Part shown: piece by piece, positions 55,940-64,000 of the stretch
How positions within the stretch are numbered: the first letter of the stretch is position 1
Layout: the number at the start of each line of letters is the position of its first letter
NCBI GenBank assembly: GCA_027924585.1
Contig: BSBM01000762.1
Span: 12,065,996-12,129,995 of the forward strand
Origin: Larix kaempferi
Taxonomy: Eukaryota > Streptophyta > Pinopsida > Pinales > Pinaceae
DNA length: 64,000 nucleotides
Reading direction: 5' to 3'
The notes under the pieces: generated by a model
What the model was told of the DNA's origin: nothing
Databases searched by the model: none
Seen by the model: the letters and a program-made list of their open reading frames with translations, nothing else
Position numbers and translations under genes: made by a program

Positions 55940-57520
55940 TATATAAATGAGCTATATAATTGGTTGTGCGGGTTCCAGAACCTACCTGACACTGACAAGT
56001 CTGCAATAGGGCATCCGCTATCACTTTCCTGGTCTGCACATGTTTCGAACTTTCTGCAGGTCCATGAGTCAAATGTAAAATTTCAACCCTCATGTGGCTT
56101 TCACCCCGTTTCATAACCTTCGAAAGTGGTTTCGCACGGCATCTGGGTAGTTTTTCTTACCACTCTTTCAATTTTTGAAATTCCCATGTATCGACAAGTG
56201 GATAGCAGTTTCAGATTTCACAACTGCTCTCCTTCTCATTTTTGCGTGCATCTCCATGACACTCACTTTTTAACCCTTTCCACTTTTAACACAGTTGACG
56301 GAGACTCGGTTGTCTTCCCTGCTCCTTTCCCAACGGAAACACATTTCATCCATCGATCTCCCTTAGCATGATCTAGACCGTCAAATCATCCATCCCTTTT
56401 TCATCACTTCCTTTTATATTCCAGAAGACAACCTATGCCGTCAGATCTTATCTCGCTGTGATATTACCATTGATGTTACACCTTCGGAGGAGGTTTTCGC
56501 AAGGCTGAGAGGTGCTTTTCCTTACCACCTCCTCACCTTCCGAAATGATGAGGACACGACATGTGGTGGGAATTTTATCTTTTCGCAACCGCTTATTCCT
56601 TCTTTTGTTTGTGCAACTTAGCGCTGCAAAATAATTGTAGACCGTCGATTTGTTTATCACCATTCATTAAAAAACAAGACTTGTTCCCTTTTTAACTCTT
56701 TACTTTATTTTTTCGATGGGGTCTCATCCTACTATCCTCCATGCTCTTTCCTCGACAAAACTTTATTTCCTCCATTGATCTCTGATGATAGGATTTGGGC
56801 AGTCAGATTATCTCTGCCTTTTAGCTTTAGTCCTATGGATACTTTTGGAAAGCTATCTCTGTCTTCAGATCATATTTCACCTTGATCCTAACCATTAATC
56901 TCATCTTTCCTTTAACACATTTTCCATGATCACTTTGGAAACCAATTGTAGCATTATACATCTTGTTTCTTCTCTGGCAAAACTCCAGCACACCGTTTTT
57001 TCTTCTTCTATGATCTTGACCATTGATCTCTTTATATGATTCTCAAAACCGCTCTATTATTTTTTAAACCCTTTCTGACTCTATCCAATGGTCATGTGGG
57101 TCATTTATTTAGGACTTGGCGCCTTTATTACCAATCTTAGGAAAAATTAATACATTTTTTTATTATGTTTTTCTCATTTAAATTTTTAGAAACACTGTGC
57201 CAACAACTGGCTCCAACTGGGGATGTTATCCTCCCTGTGAGGTAGCAAAGAACCCATAGACCACTTTCTTGACCATTTGGGCTATCCCCAATTTTGAACT
57301 GAAACCTGCTTTGTACTCTATGATCTGTAAATTATCCAACTAAAACTAAACTAGCAATCCAAACCGAAACAACACATGCTTCTGAAAACCAAACTGTACA
57401 ATGCTTTGCTCGGTGACATTTTTTGTTTTTAAAGTAATATGATATATTTACAATTTATGTACAAAAAATTATTTTTCTTCTACTTATTTTAAGAAAGATA
57501 GTGTTTGATATACCTCCCAT

Positions 57521-58560
57521 TCACTGGGCCTCTTGCAATAAACTCTTCATTCTGATCTTGAAAAACAAAAGAATTATCTCCTTGGAAAGCATAAAGTATG
57601 TATGGGCTTTTCCATAAATGTTCAAAATTTCCATTTTTTCCTCAGTTATAGAATCCCACTTTAAGACCAAATCATCAATCTGAAAGTTTCTTTGTTTTAT
57701 TTTCCTGTCAAAAGTCTTATTCATTTTCTCATGATGTATTTGAGTTTTATTATAAGCCCTTTCTCTCATTTCATGTAGCTCTATCATCTGATTTATTCTT
57801 CTTTGCATGTGGTTTGGTTCTTCTACAACTTCTTGTAATAACAACATAACTGGAAGACCTAATGAAATAGGGAAAATTACTTTCGTCCCATAAACCAATT
57901 GGAAAGGTGCTATACCAATAGCCCTCTTTGTGCTAATCTTGTCTCCCCACAATGCATATTTGAGTTTGGTATGCCAAGCTTTCTTGTTTTCCTACAACAA
58001 CTTTTTTATGATTCTCACCAAACTATTATTTGAATATTCTGCCAATCCATTACCTTGGGGATAATATGCGGTTGAATGATTCAGATGAATATGGTAATTA
58101 TGACATAAACTAATCATATTCTTTGATATGAAATCTTATGCATTATATGTTATTATTCTTCGGACACCCAAACCTTGAAAGAATATTTTATTCCAGAAAA
58201 ATAATTATTACTGTCTCTGTAGCATTTCTGGTTGGGATAGCTTCAATCCACTTAGTAAAATAATTTGTTGCAATCAAAATCCGATTATGTTGTCCTGAAG
58301 AATTCGGATTGATTTCTCCAATGAAATCCAACCCCCACTATTGAAAAGGTGCTCCAAATGAAATTGCTTTCAAAGGTAAAGGTAAAAGCTCCCTTTTTCC
58401 GTCAAAAATTTAACATTCATGACATTTTGAAGTATCCTTATACACATCTGAATAAATAGTGGGCCAATAGAATCTTGCTCTGAAAATTTTGGTCACTATA
58501 TCTTTCCAAAAATGATGTCCTCCACACACTCCTTTGTGAAACTCCTTCATGACATGCTGT
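57521..58560 (-). pseudogene. Element C integrase (broken)
   Basis: The zinc-binding part lies at about 58560-58410 (FHKGVCGGHHFW, then YWPTIYSDVYKDTSKCHEC; both Cys present). The catalytic core at 58380-57960 is interrupted by several stops. 57952-57521 gives the end of the core and the C-terminal domain: KRAIGIAPFQLVYGTKVIFP, then HEKMNKTFDRKIKQRNFQID. The expected GPY/F motif is changed to YGKAHTYF. Inactive. Confidence 0.8.
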
Positions 58561-59300
58561 GCTTCATTTTCTAACAAGCAGTTCAACAAAATCCCTCCTA
58601 AATCCTTCCAATATAAATATTCATTTAGTATGCAAAATTTTGTTGCTTTCAATTTTACTGACCTTGATCTAGTTTTTTCCAAATTTGGGGGTGCTTGTAA
58701 ATTTTGTAACACATATACAATATCATTGTACCAAGGAGACAAAGAGAAATATTTAACCAATGGAAATTCTAGGACTGTCTTGACTAAGAGATCAGAAATA
58801 AAGTTTATATCTAAAGAATCATAATTTGTCTCCGTCATCAAATTTTCCAGGCCCTTTCGTTTGATCAATTTTGTATGTCTGATGTCCAAGTCATATTCCA
58901 ACAAGATTGCAATCCATTTGGCTCTTTTTCCTTCAGGATCAAGTTGAGTAAGAATGTCTTTAACAACTGTAGATGGAACATATGTAATACTGTGAGAATG
59001 CAAAATGTAAACACTGAAATATTTCAAATATTTTATCAATGCATAGGCTTGTTTCTCCATTATATTGTACTTCAGCTCTGCATCTCTCAAAATTTTGTTG
59101 AAAAAAGCGATTGGTTGCTCTATATTATCCTGATTTTTCTGCAATAAAACTCCAACTATGGTATGTTGTGATGCAAAAGAAAATATGATAAATTCTTTTG
59201 AGAAATATGGACTAATTAGAACAGGGGATTCTATGAGAGCTTTCTTAATATCTGTAAAATATTTCTTAGCATCTATTGTTAATTTTTTAGCATTAATTCA
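58561..59300 (-). pseudogene. Element C RNase H and linker to integrase
   Basis: An open frame runs from 59144 and, by similarity, from about 59300 (KKLTIDAKKYFTDIKKALIE). It has IEQPIAFFNKILRDAELKYN, MEKQAYALIKYLKYFSVYIL, AKWIAILLEYDLDIRHTKLI and KGLENLMTE. This is the standard RNase H after RT, closely related to element B 29215-29700, followed by the linker to the zinc-binding part of integrase. RT should lie to the right but is replaced by element D from 59321. Confidence 0.8.
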
Positions 59301-59320
59301 ACATACTCTAGGATCTTTAC

Positions 59321-59846
59321 TGAGAGAATAACATCTATAACATATCAAGTATAACAATGCATCAATCACACCAAGCAATCACATGAGACAATAGACACAC
59401 AGAGTTTCACTGGGGAAAACCATAAAGGTGAAAAACCCCACAACTTCCTCAGAGATAGAAAGAGCAATGATATGACCAAAGTACACAGAGATAGTCCTCC
59501 TAGCAGCTGAACCTCCTCCTCCACTAGTGTGCCCCTTTTTGAGTAGTGTAGAAGTGAATAATGAGATGATCAAATAGAGTGCCTCCCGCACTCTATTTAT
59601 ACATGACCTGACTTTCCTAATAACCTAGCAGGGCCGACTTGTCTAACTCGGTCTAATAACCCATGGTTATACTAATCAGGGCCGACCCCACACTTGGTGG
59701 TCTAATAACCCATCACTGCAAGTTACGACACTTGCGACACTTGTCAATACAAATGACGACACTTCCGTATAGAGGAATAATAACATCTCTATAGGAGTAC
59801 AATATACATAGGTGAAATACATTCCGAAGTTACATATACATCAACA
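59321..59846 (-). mobile_element. Element D 3' LTR
   Basis: In gene orientation it starts TGTTGATGTATATG (from 59846) and ends TATTCTCTCA (59321), 526 bp with TG...CA ends. A TATA box (TATAAATAG in sense) lies at 59593-59601. The left boundary is set where similarity to element C's Pol stops. The other LTR is outside the window, so these limits cannot be confirmed here. Confidence 0.7.
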
Positions 59847-60079
59847 CTCCCTCTTAACTAGGAAGGTATTTCTTGACACAAATATGCTAGCACAAGTCTT
59901 CTTCTTTGGATCATCGTCACTAGATCATCGTCATCGAATCATCATCATCGTCATCGTCACTGCTGCTGCTATCTCAATCAATCTCCAATCTACTCATCAT
60001 AGGAAGTTCTACAGAGCCAGTCCTTTTTCATACTAGATGTAGGCCCACCACCTGCATGTCTTCATCACTGGCCATATTG

Positions 60080-60660
60080 TGGAATCCTTAGGACTTATTA
60101 CGTGCATCACAAAACCTCGCAAGAGCATCCCAGGATGTTACGAGCATGCAACTCTACCTGTAGGATCTCCCAGGGACATATTATACGTGACCTCACCACA
60201 AAACCTAGAAAGAGAATCACAGGCTATTACAAGCACACAGCTCTACCTATAGGATCTCCTAGGGACATATTACATGTGGTCACCACAAAACCTCGCAAGA
60301 GCATCCCAAGACTTATTACGGGCACACAGCCCAACCTATTGGATCTCCTAGGGCCATATTACATGTGATCATGGAAAAACCTCGCAAGATCATCCCAAGA
60401 CTTATTACGGGCACACAACCCAACCTATCGGATCTCCCAGGGACATATTATATGCCATATGACAAAACCTCACAAGATCATCCATGACTTATTATGAGCA
60501 CATAGCCCAACCTATCGGATCTTCCAGGGCCATATTACATGTCCTCCCAAGCAAAACCTCGAAAGAGAATTTGCCAGATATCCTAGGGCCATATTATATG
60601 CCATAGGAAAAACCTCAAAAGAGTATCTGCAAACCTCCCAGGGCCATATTATATGCTTGT
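60080..60660. repeat. Tandem repeat of about 100-120 bp in the element D 3' region
   Basis: Five to six degenerate units with the order AAAACCTCGCAAGAGCATCC, CTTATTACGGGCACACAGCC, CAACCTATCGGATCTCCCAG, GGCCATATTATATG. Clear copies start near 60108, 60213, 60287, 60376 and 60463. They lie after the pol stop and before the 3' LTR, so they would be in the 3' untranslated RNA. No protein is supported. Confidence 0.75.
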
Positions 60661-60769
60661 CTACACAACCTATCCACAACCATAGAGTATCAACCTGATA
60701 CTCACCATACATCATCCTGATGTACATGATCATCCTGATCATCATCACTGCATCATCCTTATGCTTGTC

Positions 60770-61250
60770 ATCATCGCATGATCATTCTGATCATCATCAT
60801 AGCATCATCCTGATGCATATCGTCTAGAGCAACATCCTGAAGCTCATCATCCATGATCATCCTGATCATACAATGCATCCAACTGATGCGTATCTGATAT
60901 ATATCATCTGAAGGAACATCCTGAAGCTCATCAACCATGATCATCCTGATCATAAAATGCATCCACCTGATGCATACCTGATACATATCATCATCCATGA
61001 TCTACCTGATCATATAATGTATCCACCTGATACAAATACAAATACATGATCCAATTGATCATCAGAAGCATCCAACATGATGCATATACATATAAATGAT
61101 CCAACTGATCATAACAAGCATCCAACATGATGCATATACATATACATGATCCAATTGATCATAACAAGCATCCAACATGATGCATATACATATACATGAT
61201 CAAACTGATCATAAAAGGCATCCAACATGATGCATACAGAGCAGTAACTG
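60770..61250. repeat. ATGCAT/TGATCA palindromic tandem repeats
   Basis: Two families adjoin. At 60790-61010, units of about 110-120 bp carry AACATCCTGAAGCTCATCA and ATGATCATCCTGATCATA. At 61030-61235, four units of about 57 bp have CATGATCCAATTGATCAT, then AAGCATCCAACATGATGCAT. Almost every unit contains self-complementary TGATCA and ATGCAT words. They are in the 3' untranslated part of element D and just beyond the pol stop. Confidence 0.78.
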
Positions 61251-61350
61251 GAGCATCGTCCTGATGCTTCATCACACAACGCTTATATCCACAGCCATGG
61301 GAATGATCCTCCTCTCACCACGCTTGTAATGGCTCCTACAAATGTGTCCA

Positions 61351-62240
61351 TCACTTCTTCCTTGAAGTGTCATCAATCTGAAGAACACCAAGCCTCTCTC
61401 TAAAGTACTCAAACTTCACTCTGGCTAGTGGTTTCATCAACACATCCGCAACGTGCTCATCCATCGCAACATACAAGAGCTTCACTGCTCCTCTCTTCAC
61501 CATATCCCTGAAAGAGTGATATTTGATCTCAATTTGCTTCGACCTATCGTGGAACACCGGGTTCTCGGACAGATTCACACAACTCTGGTTGTCACAAAAG
61601 ATACCAGTAGCATCCAATGGGAGATCAAATAACTCAGACAGTAGCTTCCTTAGCCATACTGTCTCACAACTAGCTGAACAAGCTGCAACATACTCTGCTT
61701 TGGCTGTACTCAGTGCTACGCAGGATTGCTTCCTGCTAAACCAATAGATCACACCTGATCCCATACTGAAGAAGCACCTTGAAGTGCTCTTCCTATTTGC
61801 AGCACTGCCTGCCGAGTCTAAATCAACATAACCCTGCAGGTTAAACTTTTGATTCGCATTATACTTGAACCCACAATCAATTGTACCCTTTAGGTACCTC
61901 AGAATATGCTTTACAACAACCAAGTGAACACCTCTAGGATGCATCAGAAACTGGCTCAATGTGTTCACCACAAAGCAAATATCTAGTCTTGTGTTCGTCA
62001 AGTACATCAAGGACCCAATCATCTGATGATACACAGTGACATCAACTAGATTAGATGAAACATCACACAAAAGCTTCAGGTTCGATGCCATAGGTGTGGC
62101 CATGGCCTTGTAGTCCATCATATTGAACCTCTTTAGGATCTCTACTACATACTTCCCTTGTCCAAGGAATATTCCATCTGCACTCTGCCACACCTCCATG
62201 CCTAGAAAAAAGTGCATCATCCCCAAGGCCATGCAAGTTT
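61351..62240 (-). pseudogene. Element D RT C-terminus and RNase H (copia type)
   Basis: A 293-residue open frame. It begins GMMHFFLGMEVWQSADGIFL, the segment just after the RT catalytic core in copia Pol. It continues with YHQMIGSLMYLTNTRLDICF and the RNase H domain: LQGYVDLDSAGSAANRKSTS (first Asp), STAKAEYVAACSASCETVWL (Glu), IFCDNQSCVNLSENPVFHDR (Asp), and HVADVLMKPLARVKFEYFRE (last Asp). RNase H looks intact, but the RT core before it is missing, so this is a remnant. The stop lies at 61351. Confidence 0.88.
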
Positions 62241-63326
62241 ACTCTTGTGAGAGTTCTTCTCATGGGGTGGATCTACAGGTATTTGTGGATCTTCAACTTC
62301 ACGATTTTCTTCTGGAATTGCTTCATTCATGGTGGTGTCTTGAAATCTGGTTTCCTTTGGTTCTTCATGATCTTCAACAGGTGCCTTCCTTGACTTGATG
62401 AAAGCTGAGTCTTCATAAAATGTAACATCCCTACTAACATCAATCTTCTTCAACCCTGGAAAGTATATTATGTAAGCCTTTGAGCATTCACTATACCCCA
62501 CAAAGATGCCCTTCTTTCTTGAAGGATCTAGCTTTGTCCTCTTTTCCTTTGGAACATAAGTGTATACTGGGCAACCAAATATTTTGAGATGGCTGACTTC
62601 AGGTTTCTTACCAGAGAATACCTCTTCTAGTGTCTTGTTTTCCAATATCTTGTGAGGTGTTCTATTCTGCACATATACAGCTGTCCTAACTGCTTCTACC
62701 CATAGATGCATAGGTAGATCCTGGTCATGCAGCATTTCCCGTGCTACTTCCATCATTTTTCTATTTTTCCTTTCGACAACTCCATTCTATTGTGGATTGT
62801 AGGGAGTAGTCGACTCCCTCTTAATCCCTAAATCACTGCATAACTTCTTGAAATCCCCTAAAGTGAATTCTTTGCCATTATCGGATCTAAATTTCTTGAT
62901 CTTCTTATCAGTTTGATTTTCCATCAAGGCTTTGAATTCCTTGGACTTATCAAACACTTCATCTTTATTCTTCAAGAAGTAAACCCAAGTCTTCCTAGAG
63001 AAATAATCAATGAAAGTGACATAGTATACATACCCACTCAGAGAACTGGATGACATTGGACCACATACATTGGAGTGCATAATTTCCAAGATTCCTTTAG
63101 CTATGCTTTCACTACTTGGAAATGCCTTCTTAATGTTCTTTCCTTTTGCACATCCTTTGCAAACACCTTCATGCTTTGTCTTGATTTCAGGAAGACCCTC
63201 TATAGCTTTGCTTGCAAATGGTAGTGCTCTATAGTGCACATGTGCAAGCCTTCTATGCCAAAGTTCACTTGGTTCCATGGCTTCATGTACCATGGCACGT
63301 TTAGGTTGTCCCTTCAATTTGTACAA
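62217..63326 (-). pseudogene. Element D integrase (copia type, broken)
   Basis: 63326-62787 has the pre-integrase zinc region (LWHRRLAHVHYRALPFASKA, then CKGCAKGKNIKKAF) and the core. The first catalytic Asp is Asn (HSNVCGPM in place of the usual HSDVCGPM); the second is present (RSDNGKEFTLGDFKK). A TAG follows PYNPQ, where CAG for Gln is usual. 62756-62217 resumes with MMEVAREMLHDQDLPMHLWV and the GKKPEVSHLKIFGCPVYTYV region, ending in an acidic linker (EENREVEDPQIPVDPPHE). Both lesions abolish integrase. Confidence 0.86.
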
Positions 63327-63359
63327 TCCTCCCTCTTGCTATCCAATCACTACTGCATC

Positions 63360-64000
63360 ATTTATGGATTACCCTTTGGCCACATGAGTACTTGGCCATC
63401 CACAAATGCAACTCTCATGCCTTTTGCATCCAATGCAGATATGTTGAGTAGATTCTTCTTGAGCCCAGGTACATATATAACCTCTTTCATCTTCAATGAC
63501 TTCCCAGAGTCTAGGTTGTAGGAAGCTTCACCACTTCCTTTGATAGGATATTGGTAGTCATCCTCAAGTTTCACCTTATGGGGTGACTCATGTTTAAATA
63601 GGTTTACAAAATATTCTTTAAACCCGGTCAGGTGTTTGGAAGCCCCACTATCAATAATCCAATCATTAAAACCATGAGAGATAGTACCTGTGAGAGTAGA
63701 AATTAGAACATATTCATCTTCGCTTGATGAGTCATCGCTTTCTGATCTAGCCTTCTTCTTGGGAGGTTCATCATCCTCAGCAGAATGAGCATGATATCTC
63801 CTTTTGTTATTCTTCTTCTTGTTGTTGAAACTGTTGGTGTTGTTGTCCCTTTTGTTCTTGGGACAATATGTAGCAAAGTGTCCCTTCTCATTACATGTGA
63901 AGCATCTCAGATCCTTCTTATTCTTTTGATGGTTGTGAGAGGCTCTCTTGTAATGAGAGTGCTCCTTCTTGGGCTTGCTTCTTTTGGTGTGAGCTGTGAG
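63360..64000 (-). pseudogene. Element D Gag end and protease (partial)
   Basis: From the window edge: a Lys/His-rich stretch, then a CX2CX4HX4C knuckle (CFTCNEKGHFATYC, 63864-63905), an acidic nuclear-signal-like linker (EDDEPPKKKARSESDDSSSE, frame read around 63720-63790), and the protease site DWIIDSGASKHLTG (DSGAS at 63638-63652). The protease continues as LKMKEVIYVPGLKKNLLNIS to 63362, where a stop interrupts the frame. The start of Gag is outside the window. Typical copia order. Confidence 0.84.

Larger units (their letters stand above)
48857..57206 (-). mobile_element. Element C giant LTR, interrupted by element F
   Basis: Ends TGTTAGCACTCAG (48857) and CTGTGCCAACA (57206). Just inside, after AC, TGGCTCCAACTGGGGATG (57209) looks like a Tat-type primer site but faces right, opposite to the genes. 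The LTR carries a very long degenerate ORF (52807-55939). Its first 106 bp (48857-48963) match the start of element B's right LTR. 55940-57206 and 52055-52800 are AT-rich without a gene that I can support. Confidence 0.68.
48857..59320 (-). mobile_element. Element C: Tat-like LTR retrotransposon, 3' part only
   Basis: The left part is a giant LTR (48857-57206, about 5.26 kb without element F). Inside it come, on the minus strand, integrase (57.5-58.6 kb) and RNase H (58.6-59.3 kb). RT, protease, Gag and the 5' LTR are not present, because copia element D starts at 59321. They may continue beyond D, outside the window. Integrase and RNase H are close to those of element B. It is inserted in the GA minisatellite on its left. 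Confidence 0.8.
59321..64000 (-). mobile_element. Element D: Ty1/copia retrotransposon, RT core deleted, 5' end outside window
   Basis: The 3' LTR is at 59321-59846, and a repeat-rich 3' region runs to 61350. Pol follows on the minus strand: end of RT and RNase H (61351-62240), integrase (62217-63326), and protease and zinc knuckle (63360-64000). The order (protease, integrase, RT/RNase H) is that of copia. The RT core with its YVDD box is missing at about 62.24 kb. The element truncates element C and continues beyond the window. Confidence 0.88.

Noticed and set aside
52055-57206. Host multi-exon gene on the minus strand
   Set aside because: The fragments lie inside LTR ends of element C, and the breaks are stops and frameshifts without consistent splice signals.

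Overview
This is plant nuclear DNA made almost entirely of repeats. I find no host gene, tRNA, rRNA or CRISPR array. The density of nested, multi-kilobase LTR retrotransposons and the types of retroelement proteins suggest a large plant genome, perhaps a gymnosperm. That is an impression, because no marker in the window fixes the taxon.

Base layer. A purine-rich minisatellite runs through the left three quarters. Its degenerate unit has a short G-rich core (TTGGGGGTTAGGGGTTTAG) and a variable (GA)n spacer. It survives in four blocks (274-4368, 19389-22162, 25769-26060, 47690-48856) that look like one array of at least about 8.3 kb cut up by insertions.

Insertions, left to right. (1) 1-273 is the end of an LTR related to element C. 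(2) Element A (4369-19388, minus) is a decayed Ty3/gypsy Tat-like element with 3.3-kb LTRs that carry an ORF. One LTR contains a probable solo LTR (5368-6421). (3) 22163-25768 is a 3.6-kb LTR-like block with no coding sequence seen. (4) Element B (26061-47689, minus) is a second decayed Tat-like element. (5) Element G (31815-43360, plus) sits inside B's protease region. It has 1477-bp LTRs that read as identical and a perfect 5-bp target duplication (CTAGA), so it inserted recently. (6) Element C (48857 to about 59320, minus) is a third Tat-like relative with an LTR of about 5.3 kb carrying a very long broken ORF. (7) Element F (48964-52049, plus) is a gag-only LTR element inside C's LTR. (8) Element D (59321 to the window end, minus) is a Ty1/copia element that cuts off C and lacks its RT core.

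The most notable object is element G. It has long intact frames: ORF1; after one in-frame UAG, a 1454-residue polyprotein with Gag, five CCHC knuckles, a retropepsin-like site, a second Gag-like domain and a DD35E integrase; and a separate 885-residue ORF3 with a long coiled-coil tail. It has no reverse transcriptase or RNase H, yet its LTRs are identical, so it must have used an enzyme supplied in trans. Just after the 5' LTR its primer-binding motif is present in about five tandem copies. Elements A and B have an additional RNase H between protease and RT, as well as the usual one after RT.
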